Assembly (NCBI GenBank): GCA_958402445.1 | Contig: CATXTO010000019.1 | Span: 1 to 36,149 of the forward strand | DNA: 36,149 nt | Source of the DNA: an uncultured Eubacteriales bacterium | GTDB lineage: Bacteria > Bacillota > Clostridia > Oscillospirales > Oscillospiraceae | Direction: 5' to 3' | Shown here: one piece after another, positions 1 through 7,877 of the stretch | Layout: every line of letters begins with the position of its first letter | How positions within the stretch are numbered: position 1 is the stretch's first letter | The notes under the pieces: model-generated | Databases searched by the model: none | The model's input: only the letters and a program-made list of their open reading frames with translations | What the model was told of the DNA's origin: nothing | Made by a program: the position numbers and the translations under genes

Positions 1-353
1 TAGGGGCGGCCTGCGGGCGGCCTGCGAGCTCATTCAGCGAATGTAGGGGCGACCTACGGGCGTTCCGCGGGCTCATTCAGCGAATGTAGGGGCGACCTGT
101 GGTCGCCCGCTGAAAGTGTATTCCGACTCGTGAAAGCTGCGGGCGAGCACAGCTCGCCCCTACAGGGAGACAGCGGGCGTGCAAGGCACGCCTCTGCAAG
201 CTGCAAGCTCATTCAGAGGATGTAGGGCGGCCTGCGGGCGTTCCGCGGGCTCATTCAGCGAATGTAGGGGCACCTGTGGTCGCCCGCTGAAAGTGTATTC
301 CGACTCGTGAAAGCTGCGGGCGAGCACAGCTCGCCCCTACAGGGAGACAGCGG
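1..353. repeat. Hairpin-rich repeat block with a 119-bp direct duplication
   Basis: No gene is seen here. A 119-bp segment at 58-176 recurs at 236-353 with essentially one single-base deletion. Each copy carries two palindromic modules flanked by TAGGGGC or GCCCCTA-type edges: GGGCGACC-N3-GGTCGCCC and GGGCGAGC-N3-GCTCGCCC. Partial copies lie between and before them. The block belongs to the same family as those near 8.95, 20.4, 31.5 and 35.8 kb. It lies just past the dfrA stop codon, and no separate intrinsic terminator is evident there. Confidence 0.85.
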
Positions 354-382
354 ATGTGTACACCTCGCCTTGCCAGGTTTCC

Positions 383-880
383 TCAATCGGTCTGTGGGTT
401 CGATTTACGGTCATAGACGCAGAAACGGTAGCATATTTCGCCCTCCCAGGCAGGCGGCCCCTCCTGGACGCATACCCATTCCGCCGATTGGTCCAAATTT
501 TCTAAAAACACATCGGAATCCGGCCTTGCGTCTATTTTGGTCACATACACCCGGCTGCACCAGGGCAGCATGGCCCGGTATACCCCGGCTCCGCCGATGA
601 CAAAGGCCCTGGGATACACCGCCGCGGCCTGGGCCGCCGCCTCCGGGGTGTGGACCACCTGCCCGCCGGGCACCTCCAACGCTTGGCGGGAGAGCACCAA
701 GTTCACCCGGCCGGGCAGGGGCCGCCCCCCAGGGAAATCCGCCAGGGTTTTTCGGCCCACAATGACGCAGGCCCCCGCTGTGAGGCTTCGGAAATACCGC
801 CGGTCCGCGGACAAAACCAGAGGCTGCGTGCCATCCCGGCCCAGGCCCCAGTCTGAATACACCGCTACTACCGCGTCCAT
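383..880 (-). CDS. dfrA: Dihydrofolate reductase
   Basis: This enzyme reduces 7,8-dihydrofolate to tetrahydrofolate with NADPH in the cytosol, regenerating the folate oxidised by thymidylate synthase. The protein has 165 residues, the usual length. Visible landmarks are the substrate-binding acid D26 in LSADRRYF, the cofactor motif VGRKT (41-45), the GRPLPGR stretch with R58 (folate glutamate contact), and the second cofactor motif IGGAGVY (95-101). The Trp usually found just before the acidic residue (PWNLPAD in E. coli) is Leu here (PLVLSAD). An AGGAGG site lies about 4 nt before the ATG. It is the second gene of a thyA-dfrA operon, with a 21-bp gap. The family call is secure; the allele class is not determined. 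Confidence 0.95.
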   Translation of the reverse strand: MDAVVAVYSDWGLGRDGTQPLVLSADRRYFRSLTAGACVIVGRKTLADFPGGRPLPGRVNLVLSRQALEVPGGQVVHTPEAAAQAAAVYPRAFVIGGAGVYRAMLPWCSRVYVTKIDARPDSDVFLENLDQSAEWVCVQEGPPAWEGEICYRFCVYDRKSNPQTD

Positions 881-901
881 GGCGCCTCCTCTCCGCCGTC
901 T

Positions 902-1732
902 TCAGACGGCCACGGGAATTTTGTCCGGGAAGGGCGCGTATTGATAGCCCTCCAGCCGGAAAGAATTCTTTGTAAACGCATAAAAATCCTTGATTTCCGG
1001 GTCCATCCAGAACTTGGGCGCCGGATAGGTGGGATTTTGCAGCATTTTCTCAACCAATGGAACATGGCGGTCATAGATGTGGCAGTCTGCAATCACATGC
1101 ACCAGCTCCCCCGCCTCAAGCCCCGAGACCTGGGCCAGCATGTGCACCAGCACCGCGTACTGACATACATTCCAGTTGTTTGCTGTGAGCATGTCCTGAG
1201 ACCGCTGATTTAAAATCGCGTTGAGCGTGCGCCCGGAGACGTTAAAGGTCATGGAATAAGCGCAGGGATACAGGTGCATTTCATGCAGATCCTCAAAATT
1301 ATACAGGCTGGTGAGAATCCGCCGGGAACCCGGGTTGTGCTTGAGGTCATAGAGCACCCGGTCCACCTGGTCGAACTCCCCCTCGGGATACCGGTGCTTG
1401 CGGCCCAGCTGATAGCCGTAAGCCTTGCCGATGGAGCCGTCGGGCCCGGCCCAGCTGTCCCACACATGGCTGCCCAACTCCCGGACGTTGTTGGACTTTT
1501 TCTGCCAGATCCACAATAGCTCGTCCACACAGCTTTTGAAAGCCGTGCGCCGCAGGGTCATCACCGGGAACTCCTCTTGCAAATTGTACCGGTTCACCAC
1601 GCAGAACCGTTTGATGGTGTGGGCCGGAGCTCCGTCGTCCCACCGGGGCCGCACGGACCGGTCCGTGTCCCAGACCCCGCGCTCGAGTATATCCAAACAG
1701 GTTTTGCGATAGAGTTCGTCCGCTTTGCTCAT
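902..1732 (-). CDS. thyA: Thymidylate synthase (ThyA, Bacillus/phi3T-like)
   Basis: It methylates dUMP to dTMP using methylene-tetrahydrofolate and releases dihydrofolate, which the next gene product recycles. The protein has 276 residues from the ATG at 1732. A GTG nine bases upstream is in frame, but GGAGG lies 8 nt before the ATG and abuts the GTG, so the ATG is preferred. Family marks are ELLWIWQKKSN, the catalytic Cys in HLYPCAYS (C157 in this numbering), LNQRSQDM (dUMP binding) and CHIYDRHV. From memory, the DQVDRVL.DLKHNP.SRR stretch and the PVAV-like C-terminus resemble B. subtilis/phage phi3T ThyA more than E. coli ThyA. First gene of the operon, with its own promoter. Confidence 0.95.
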   Translation of the reverse strand: MSKADELYRKTCLDILERGVWDTDRSVRPRWDDGAPAHTIKRFCVVNRYNLQEEFPVMTLRRTAFKSCVDELLWIWQKKSNNVRELGSHVWDSWAGPDGSIGKAYGYQLGRKHRYPEGEFDQVDRVLYDLKHNPGSRRILTSLYNFEDLHEMHLYPCAYSMTFNVSGRTLNAILNQRSQDMLTANNWNVCQYAVLVHMLAQVSGLEAGELVHVIADCHIYDRHVPLVEKMLQNPTYPAPKFWMDPEIKDFYAFTKNSFRLEGYQYAPFPDKIPVAV

Positions 1733-1758
1733 GGCCGCCACCTCCGCATATTTGCCTC

Positions 1759-1787
1759 ATTGTACCACAATTTTGCCGAAAAAGGAA
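1759..1787 (-). promoter_or_regulatory. Probable sigma-A promoter of thyA-dfrA
   Basis: The minus strand shows an extended -10, TGG-TACAAT (TACAAT at 1759-1764), with a weak -35 TTCCTT at 1782-1787 and 17-bp spacing. The predicted start gives a leader of about 20 nt to the thyA ATG. The extended -10 may make up for the poor -35. Confidence 0.55.
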
Positions 1788-1825
1788 CCGCCGCCGCGGA
1801 AAATCTGACCGCTCCAGGTCTTTGG

Positions 1826-1854
1826 TTGCAAAACGCTGGAAAATCTGATATAAT
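1826..1854 (+). promoter_or_regulatory. Sigma-A promoter of the helicase-dprA-like operon
   Basis: TTGCAA (1826-1831), a 17-bp spacer and TATAAT (1849-1854), with TGA just before the -10 as an extended element. Transcription would start near 1861, about 27 nt before the chosen ATG. Confidence 0.75.
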
Positions 1855-1887
1855 TTTTCAAAATGATCACAAAGAAGGAACATGCGA

Positions 1888-3072
1888 ATGGCAGATACAA
1901 TTACCTTTCAAGACCTGGGCCTGTCGGAGGCGATGCAGAAGGCTCTGGAGCAAAAGGGCTACGGCTACCCCACCTCCGTGCAGCGGGAGGCCATCCCGCC
2001 GCTTCTGACCTGGCATGACGTGATTGCCAAGGCTCCCACGGGCACCGGCAAGACCTTCGCTTTCGGCATTCCCATGATTGAGCACGTGGATCCGGCGAAC
2101 CCGGCCGTGCAGGGCCTGATTCTGGCGCCCACCCGAGAGCTAGCCATCCAAATCTGCGACGAGCTCCGCAGCCTGCTGCCCTATTTCCCCGGGATTCGCG
2201 CGGCGGTTTTGTACGGCGGCGCGTCCCTGTCCACGCAAATCCGGAATCTGGAGAAAAAGCCGCAGATCGTCGTGGCCACGCCTGGCCGGCTCATGGACCA
2301 CTACAACCGCAAAAATATTCGCTTTGACCAGGTTCAGACCGTTATCTTGGACGAGGCGGACCGGATGCTGGACATGGGCTTCTTCAAGGACGTGACCCGG
2401 ATCGTGGAGAAGGTAAAAAACCGGAAAAACCTGGGTTTGTTCTCCGCCACCATCTCCCAGGAGGTCATGACTGTGAGCTGGATGTACCAGCGGGACGAGG
2501 TGGAGATCACGGTGGAGCCCAAGCTGGAGGACAAGCCGGATATCGACCAATACTGCCTCACGGTCACGCCCCTGTCCAAGGAGGAGACCTGCCTGCGCCT
2601 GATCCGCACCCAGGGCTTTGAGCGGGTGATGATCTTCTGCAACACCAAGCACATGTGCCAGCGGCTGTGCGACGACTTTCAGCGGGCCGGCGCTCAGGCC
2701 GAGTGCATCCACGGGGACATCAAGCAAAGCCTGCGGGAAAAGACCATGCAGCGGTTTCACGCCGGCCAGCTTCCCATCCTCATCGCCACGGACGTGGCCT
2801 CCCGGGGCATCGACGTGGACGATGTGGACTGCGTGATCAATTACGACGTGCCGGAGGAAAACGAATACTATATCCACCGGATTGGCAGGACCGGGCGGGC
2901 AAAGCGGAAGGGTGTGGCATACTCTATCCTAGGAGGCTTCCCGGAGAAGGCCAAGCTGGATGAAATCGCCAAATACTCCAACTTCGTCATCCGCCCCATG
3001 CTTCTGGGCGAGGACGGCACCCTAACGGAGGAGACGGTGCGGGTTCCGGTAATTAAGAAGCGGTTTCGGTGA
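1888..3072 (+). CDS. DEAD-box ATP-dependent RNA helicase
   Basis: ATP-dependent RNA helicase of the RhlE/CshA/DeaD group, likely acting in RNA unwinding, ribosome assembly or cold adaptation in the cytosol. All core motifs are present in order in the 394-residue protein: Q motif (GYPTSVQ, about 25-33), Walker A APTGTGKT (about 49-56), PTRELA, TPGRL, DEAD (about 155-158), SAT (about 186-188), then helicase C motifs IFCNT, ATDVASRGID and HRIGRTGR. There is almost no C-terminal tail beyond the second RecA domain, so it lacks the RNA-binding extension of CshA or DbpA. An ATG at 1882 is in frame, but AAGGAA sits only 1 nt before it and 7 nt before the ATG at 1888, which is chosen. Its stop overlaps the next start. 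Confidence 0.93.
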   Translation: MADTITFQDLGLSEAMQKALEQKGYGYPTSVQREAIPPLLTWHDVIAKAPTGTGKTFAFGIPMIEHVDPANPAVQGLILAPTRELAIQICDELRSLLPYFPGIRAAVLYGGASLSTQIRNLEKKPQIVVATPGRLMDHYNRKNIRFDQVQTVILDEADRMLDMGFFKDVTRIVEKVKNRKNLGLFSATISQEVMTVSWMYQRDEVEITVEPKLEDKPDIDQYCLTVTPLSKEETCLRLIRTQGFERVMIFCNTKHMCQRLCDDFQRAGAQAECIHGDIKQSLREKTMQRFHAGQLPILIATDVASRGIDVDDVDCVINYDVPEENEYYIHRIGRTGRAKRKGVAYSILGGFPEKAKLDEIAKYSNFVIRPMLLGEDGTLTEETVRVPVIKKRFR

Positions 3073-3971
3073 CCCCCCAGGAGACCGGCTTCCTGCTCCT
3101 GGCCTCCAGCCTGGGAGACCCGGGACGCCGTCCCCTGACCCTGGCGCAGCTGCGGACCTTGGGCAGCAGGGCCGCGGCCCTGCGTGCCCGGGACATGAAC
3201 CGGCCTCTTTGCCTGCAGGACCTGACTCAGCTGGGCTACGGACCCCAGGAGGCGGGCCGGATTCTGGCGCTGCTGGAGCAGGACGGGCCGGTTCGGGCCT
3301 ATCTGCGCCGGGCCTGGAGCCTGGGGATCCGCTGCCTGACCCGGATCAGCCCCGGGTATCCCGGCAGGCTGACCCGGGCTCTGGGCCGGGAGGCGCCGCC
3401 GGTGGTCTGGCTGCTGGGAGACTGCTCCCTGCTGCAAGCCCCCTGCATCGCCGTGGTGGGCAGCAGGGAGCTCCGGCCGGAAAATCGGGCCTTTGCCGCG
3501 GAGGCCGGGGCGCAGATCGCCCGGCAGGGCTTTACTCTGGTCTCCGGGGGCGCCCGGGGAGCGGATACCGCAGCCCAGGAGGCCTGCCGCCGGGCGGGCG
3601 GTTCCGCCGTGGTGATCCTGGCGGACAGCCTGGCCGTCCGGGCAAAAACGCCTCCGGCCCCGGGCCTTCTGTATTGCAGCTTGGACAGCTACGACCTTCC
3701 CTTCTCGTCCCAGCGGGCCCTGGGACGCAATCCCGTAATTCACATTCTGGCGGAAAAAACGCTGGTGGCCCAGACGGCTCTGCGGACCGGCGGCACCTGG
3801 GCCGGGACGGCTGACAATCTCAAGCACGGGTGGAGTCCGGTCTTTCTCAACGACGACGGCTCCGCTGGGGCCAGGGCGTTGCTGGAGCGGGGTGCCGCTC
3901 CCGTCACGAGAAAGCAGCTGGCGGACCTGCGGTCTCTCACGCCCGCGCAATGCGCTTTCTTTGCACCTTGA
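3069..3971 (+). CDS. DprA/Smf-like protein
   Basis: Member of the DprA (DNA-processing, SMF) superfamily. Canonical DprA binds single-stranded DNA during uptake and loads RecA. Visible in 300 residues are the ISPGYPGRL entry stretch (93-101), the Rossmann start AVVGSRE (128-134) and the phosphate-binding SGGARGAD (159-166), matching the SGxARGxD signature. After that it diverges. The region SQRALGRNPVIHILAEKTLV resembles the family's RNRII segment only loosely, and no C-terminal winged-helix domain is evident. The GTG start (3069) overlaps the helicase stop as GTGA, implying translational coupling; no strong ribosome site precedes it. A true dprA usually sits beside topA, so this may be a paralogue with a different role. 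Confidence 0.75.
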   Translation: MTPQETGFLLLASSLGDPGRRPLTLAQLRTLGSRAAALRARDMNRPLCLQDLTQLGYGPQEAGRILALLEQDGPVRAYLRRAWSLGIRCLTRISPGYPGRLTRALGREAPPVVWLLGDCSLLQAPCIAVVGSRELRPENRAFAAEAGAQIARQGFTLVSGGARGADTAAQEACRRAGGSAVVILADSLAVRAKTPPAPGLLYCSLDSYDLPFSSQRALGRNPVIHILAEKTLVAQTALRTGGTWAGTADNLKHGWSPVFLNDDGSAGARALLERGAAPVTRKQLADLRSLTPAQCAFFAP

Positions 3972-4004
3972 CGGCCAGGGGATGCGGGTTTCCCAGGCCG
4001 TCAA
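3968..4004. other. 9-bp stem-loop after the dprA-like gene
   Basis: TTGACGGCC (3968-3976) pairs perfectly with GGCCGTCAA (3996-4004) across a 19-nt loop. It overlaps the stop codon. The 3' side on the + strand is A-rich, not U-rich, so it is not a textbook intrinsic terminator. It may still end transcription or stabilise the 3' end. Confidence 0.4.
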
Positions 4005-4023
4005 AAAATCGCGAAATTAGCAG

Positions 4024-4053
4024 TTGATTTTTGTACACAAAAAGTTGTATAAT
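4024..4053 (+). promoter_or_regulatory. Probable glmS promoter
   Basis: TTGATT (4024-4029), an 18-bp spacer and a perfect TATAAT (4048-4053). The predicted leader is only about 60 nt long. That is too short for a glmS ribozyme, and no ribozyme core was recognised. Confidence 0.6.
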
Positions 4054-4120
4054 GCAAACATGTCTGACAGGTGCAGAATTTGGCGCGCCAGGCATACTCT
4101 GGATTTGGAGGTTATTATCC

Positions 4121-5962
4121 ATGTGTGGAATCGTTGGTTACGCCGGCCATCAGCAGGCCGCGCCCATTTTGTTGGACGGTCTGTCCAAATTGGAGTACCG
4201 GGGCTATGACTCCGCAGGCATCTGTATCCACGGCCCCCAGGGCCTGGACACTGTCAAGGCCAAGGGCCGGCTCCAGGTTTTGCAGGAGAAGATCCAAGAC
4301 GGCGCCGCCCTGCCGGGGCTGCTGGGCATCGGGCACACCCGCTGGGCCACCCACGGCGCGCCCTCGGATCAGAATTCTCATCCCCACGCCTCCTGCGACG
4401 GAAAAATCGCCGTGGTACATAACGGCATCATTGAGAACTACCTGCAGCTGCGGGAGCGCCTGCTGGGCAAGGGCATGCAGTTTTGCTCCGACACGGACAC
4501 GGAGGTGGTTTCCAACCTCATTGCCTATTACTACCAAAAGCACGGGGATTTTCTCTGCGCCATTCGCAAAGCCGTTTACCGCCTGGAGGGCAGCTACGCC
4601 TTGGGCATTTTATGCCTGGACTGCCCAGACACCGTGGTGGCGGTGAAAAAGGACTCCCCGCTGATTTTCGGCTTCGGCCAGGGAGAGAATTTCATCGCCT
4701 CCGACGTGCCGGCGATCTTAAAGTACACCAGGCAGGTGGCCTACCTAGACGATGGGGACATGGCGGTCTTCACTGCGAATTCCGTCCGCTTTTACAACGG
4801 CGTGGGCGACCCGGTGGAGAAAACCCCGGAGCACATCGCCTGGGAGATGTCCGCGGCGGAGCGGGGCGGGTACCCCCACTTCATGCTCAAGGAAATCCAC
4901 GAGCAGCCCAAGGCCCTGCGGGCCACCCTCTCCCCCCGCATTCAAAACGGCCGGGTGGTGCTGGACGATGTGAAGCTCTCCCGGGCCTATCTGGAGGGCC
5001 TAAAACGGATTTACATCGTGGCCTGCGGCTCCGCCTACTATGTGGGCTGTTTGGGCAAATACATATTGGAACGGACCTGCCGGATTCCCGTGGAACCCAT
5101 CCCCGCTTCCGAATTCCGTTACTCGGACCCTGTTTTGTGCGGGGACACCCTGGTGGTCATCATCAGCCAGTCCGGAGAGACCGCGGACACTCTGGCCGCC
5201 CTGCGGGAGGCCAAGCGCCGGGGCGCCCAGACCCTGGCCATCGTGAACGTGGTGGGCAGCGCCATCGCCAAGGCCGCCGACCAGGTGATTTACACCTGGG
5301 CCGGACCTGAGATCGCCGTGGCCACCACCAAGGCCTACTCCACCCAGCTGTCCGTCATATACCTTCTGGCCCTGTACATCGCCCAGCAGCTGGAAACCCT
5401 GTCGCCTCAGGAGCAGGACGCCCTGCGGGATTCCCTGGTCCTGCTGCCGGACTTGGTGGAACAGACCCTCTGCCACGAGAATATCACCAAATCCCAGCAC
5501 TACGCCTCTCTCCTCTTCGACAATCACGACGTGTTTTACATTGGCCGGAACCTGGACAGCGCCATTTGTCTGGAGGCCAGCCTGAAGCTCAAGGAAATCG
5601 CCTACGTTCATTCGGAGGCCTATGCGGCCGGGGAGCTCAAGCACGGTCCCATTTCCCTCATTGAGCACGGGACCCTGGTCATTGCCGTGGCCACCATTCG
5701 CAGCCTGTTTGACAAAATTATGTCCAATGTCAAGGAGGTCAAAGCCCGGGGCGCCGACGTGCTGTGCCTCACCCTGGACTCCCTGGCCCAGGAGGCGGAG
5801 AAAACGGCGGACCACGTGCTGACCGTGCCGGAGACCCATCCCCTGCTGCAACCCAGCCTGAGCATTGTTCCGCTGCAAACCTTCGCCTACTATACGGCTC
5901 TAGCCCGGGGGTGCGACGTGGATAAGCCCAGAAATCTGGCCAAGTCTGTCACCGTAGAATGA
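4121..5962 (+). CDS. glmS: Glutamine--fructose-6-phosphate aminotransferase (isomerizing)
   Basis: Makes glucosamine-6-phosphate from fructose-6-phosphate and glutamine, the first committed step to UDP-GlcNAc for peptidoglycan. The 613-residue protein has the full family length. It starts MCGIVGYAG, so Cys2 becomes the N-terminal nucleophile once Met is removed. The class II glutaminase domain (about 1-220) shows GHTRWATHG (71-79), NGIIENY and SDTDTEV. Two SIS sugar-isomerase domains follow (ISQSGET and LKLKEIAY...AGELKHGP), and the C-terminus is the typical LAKSVTVE. An in-frame ATG exists at 4031, but the protein must begin at the Cys2 start. GGAGG lies 9 nt before the ATG at 4121, and the promoter -10 lies downstream of 4031, excluding the longer form. 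Confidence 0.97.
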   Translation: MCGIVGYAGHQQAAPILLDGLSKLEYRGYDSAGICIHGPQGLDTVKAKGRLQVLQEKIQDGAALPGLLGIGHTRWATHGAPSDQNSHPHASCDGKIAVVHNGIIENYLQLRERLLGKGMQFCSDTDTEVVSNLIAYYYQKHGDFLCAIRKAVYRLEGSYALGILCLDCPDTVVAVKKDSPLIFGFGQGENFIASDVPAILKYTRQVAYLDDGDMAVFTANSVRFYNGVGDPVEKTPEHIAWEMSAAERGGYPHFMLKEIHEQPKALRATLSPRIQNGRVVLDDVKLSRAYLEGLKRIYIVACGSAYYVGCLGKYILERTCRIPVEPIPASEFRYSDPVLCGDTLVVIISQSGETADTLAALREAKRRGAQTLAIVNVVGSAIAKAADQVIYTWAGPEIAVATTKAYSTQLSVIYLLALYIAQQLETLSPQEQDALRDSLVLLPDLVEQTLCHENITKSQHYASLLFDNHDVFYIGRNLDSAICLEASLKLKEIAYVHSEAYAAGELKHGPISLIEHGTLVIAVATIRSLFDKIMSNVKEVKARGADVLCLTLDSLAQEAEKTADHVLTVPETHPLLQPSLSIVPLQTFAYYTALARGCDVDKPRNLAKSVTVE

Positions 5963-5987
5963 CGAAACGATTCAAAAGGGTTTCGTC
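5961..5987. other. Stem-loop overlapping the glmS stop codon
   Basis: GACGAAAC (5961-5968) pairs with GTTTCGTC (5980-5987). It begins inside the stop codon and has no U tract. It could be part of the glmS transcript end together with the larger hairpin downstream. Confidence 0.4.
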
Positions 5988-6025
5988 AGGCCGCGCCGTC
6001 TTTGCAGCTGTTTAGAAGAACGAAA

Positions 6026-6059
6026 TGCGAAAGGGAACCGCCAAGGGTTCCCTTTCGCA
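6026..6059. terminator. Strong 14-bp hairpin between converging glmS and kinase genes
   Basis: A perfect 14-bp stem (6026-6039 with 6046-6059, 6-nt loop) lies between the convergent glmS and kinase-like genes, where a bidirectional terminator is expected. The following U tract is weak (CGTTCTCTC), so termination is likely but not certain. The rest of 5988-6199 holds no gene I can support. Confidence 0.55.
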
Positions 6060-6199
6060 CGTTCTCTCCCCAAAATCTATAACCGCTCCCTGTCTCACTG
6101 CCGTAGGGATAGCCCAGCCTTTCAAGGGCATTGATGCATACTATGATAAAAACTCTATCTCTCTTGCATAAACTGGTTTCTTTTTCCGCCAATTGCTCT

Positions 6200-6751
6200 T
6201 CAATCAAACGGGCCGTCCTCCCGTTGATTCCCTATTTTCAAGAATTGCCGGATGATCCGCTCTGTATTTTCCGCAATGGATTTTGTGCCGTCAACCTGGA
6301 TCACCGGACACGAGAGCGTTTCCGCCCATCGTTCGATTCCCGATAGGGAACGCGAAGCTACAAAATCAAGAAACCGCAGGTTTTGTTCGTACAGATCCCC
6401 ACCTGCCTGGACGCGCGCGCCATACTGTTCCCAGGAGCGCCGCCGGATTCGTTCCAGGCGTGTTTCAAGGGGCGCCGATATCCATACCGCGAGTTGAAAC
6501 ATCGATGAAATTTCCTCTCCAAAATCCCCTATGACAGCGGAGATCACAAACGAACCGTGTTTTTTTATATCCGTGCGCATGAACTTGATACAGTCCTCAC
6601 GGGAACGCCGCGCCGTGTAGGGAATGTCTGATTTGACAAAGTGGTACTCCTCGATATCCATATACTTAAAACGCAGCTCCCTGGCCACCACTGGGCCAAG
6701 GGTGGACTTTCCGCTGCCGTTTGCTCCAAAGACCATAATTCCTCGCGGCAC
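6200..6751 (-). CDS. P-loop kinase-like ATPase, unknown substrate
   Basis: A 183-residue nucleotide-binding protein. It opens with a P-loop, GANGSGKST (residues 9-17), then DIEEY. Further on, LETRLERIRRRSW resembles the Arg-rich LID region of small-molecule kinases. The fold suggests an AAA/cytidylate- or shikimate-kinase-like enzyme, or a predicted nucleoside kinase; the substrate cannot be named. The start is a GTG with GGAGG about 8 nt upstream; a nearby ATG five codons in is the alternative. The gene stands alone, convergent with glmS, and has visibly lower GC and more AT-ending codons (AAA, GAT, ATA) than its neighbours, suggesting acquisition by transfer. Coordinates may be off by one base. 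Confidence 0.7.
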   Translation of the reverse strand: MPRGIMVFGANGSGKSTLGPVVARELRFKYMDIEEYHFVKSDIPYTARRSREDCIKFMRTDIKKHGSFVISAVIGDFGEEISSMFQLAVWISAPLETRLERIRRRSWEQYGARVQAGGDLYEQNLRFLDFVASRSLSGIERWAETLSCPVIQVDGTKSIAENTERIIRQFLKIGNQREDGPFD

Positions 6752-7028
6752 CTTTCCGCCCTCCTTCCGTCCGGTCCGCCAAAAGCGAACCTACGGCTTT
6801 GGGTCGCTGTGGCTCGAAGCCGGGTGCGATTCTTTCCCATTCTACCATAAAGCGGCTTCTCCGTCCAGCTGGCTTCAACCCTTTTCCCGCTGCGGGCAGA
6901 GCCTTGCGCCGGAGTGAGGAATTTCCGCGCGGAAACTCTGCGGCCTCTTGCAAATTGGTCGAAAAAGCGGTAAAATAGCCGTAGTTTGACGTTTGCAGCC
7001 CCGGAGGCCGGGGCAGAGGGGAGACCGT

Positions 7029-7676
7029 ATGTTTCAAGGTTTTTCTCCGGAGACCATTGACTTTCTCTGGGGTATTCGCTTCAACAACAACCGGGACTGG
7101 TTCGAGGCCCATAAAACCGCCTACGTAGAGCATCTGTACAATCCCATGAAAGCCTTGGGGCAGGAGGTCTTCGCGGATTTTCGGGACATTCCGGGCCTGG
7201 CGCTGAAGGTCTCCCGGATTTACCGGGACGCCCGGCTGCACCCGGACACGCTTTATAAGGAGAGCCTCTGGCTCTGCATTCGCCGTGAGGTGGATTCCTG
7301 GAGCCAGCACCCGGCGCTGTTTTTTGAAATCAGGCCGGAGGGCGCCAGTTATGGATTCCTGCTCTGGCAGCCCAGGGCCGCCGCCATGGAGGCCTTTCGA
7401 CGGGACTTGGAGGTCAGGCCCCAGGGATTTCCCCGGCTTTTGGAGCAGGTCCAGGCCACCGCTGGCATCCCCCTGACTGCCCGGTGCTACCGCAGGCCCA
7501 AGCCCGCCCCGGACCCGGCGCTCTTGCCCTATTACGGCTGGAAGGACAATCTAGAAGCCGCCGTCTCCGTGCCTGCCGGGCCCGGGCTCTACGGCAAAGA
7601 GTTGGCCGGCCAGGTGCGCCGCGCCCTGAAGGCGCTGCTGCCGCTGCACACCTATTTTCAGGCTCTGACTCTTTGA
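7029..7676 (+). CDS. DUF2461 family protein
   Basis: A 215-residue cytosolic protein. Its start, MFQGFSPETIDFLWGIRFNNNRDWFEAH, carries the NNNRxWFxAHK signature of DUF2461 (TIGR02453 family), whose biochemical role is not established. Conserved features include KVSRIYRDAR (basic, near 60-70) and a central FFEIRPEGASYGF segment. The ATG at 7029 follows GGGGAG by about 5 nt; a longer in-frame TTG reading at 6993 lacks a proper ribosome site. The gene is followed by a clear terminator and appears monocistronic. The space upstream to 6752 (about 280 bp) holds nothing I can name. Confidence 0.85.
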   Translation: MFQGFSPETIDFLWGIRFNNNRDWFEAHKTAYVEHLYNPMKALGQEVFADFRDIPGLALKVSRIYRDARLHPDTLYKESLWLCIRREVDSWSQHPALFFEIRPEGASYGFLLWQPRAAAMEAFRRDLEVRPQGFPRLLEQVQATAGIPLTARCYRRPKPAPDPALLPYYGWKDNLEAAVSVPAGPGLYGKELAGQVRRALKALLPLHTYFQALTL

Positions 7677-7732
7677 TTTTGAAACAAATTGCAGCCTTTT
7701 TTTCTCATTTTTATCAATTTTTTCTTACCATG

Positions 7733-7764
7733 CCGCCGCTGCCTTTTTGGCTGCGGCGGTTTTT
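7733..7764 (+). terminator. Intrinsic terminator after the DUF2461 gene
   Basis: CCGCCGC-T-GCC (7733-7743), loop TTTTT, GGC-T-GCGGCGG (7749-7759), then a U run at 7760-7764. This is a ten-pair GC stem with one T-T mismatch and a classic U tract. Confidence 0.85.
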
Positions 7765-7877
7765 GATACGGCATCAGGAAATCGCGCATGTTTTTTCTAG
7801 GACATGGCACGACTGAATTTCCGGCTTTTCGACATATTAGATACTGCGGAAGCAATTGATTTGAAAGGATGGAGAAA

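Noticed and set aside
4031..4120. Upstream in-frame start of glmS
   Set aside because: GlmS needs Cys at position 2 after MCGIVGY, and the -10 element lies downstream of this ATG.
4054..4120. glmS ribozyme
   Set aside because: The leader is only about 60 nt and shows none of the ribozyme core.
5986..6207. 73-codon frame after the kinase-like gene (minus strand)
   Set aside because: TTG start, weak ribosome site, no recognisable domain, and the 14-bp hairpin lies inside it.
7800..7868. Sigma-G or sigma-E promoter for the SpoIVB-like gene
   Set aside because: CATATTA and GACATATT words are present, but no matching second element lies at the right spacing.
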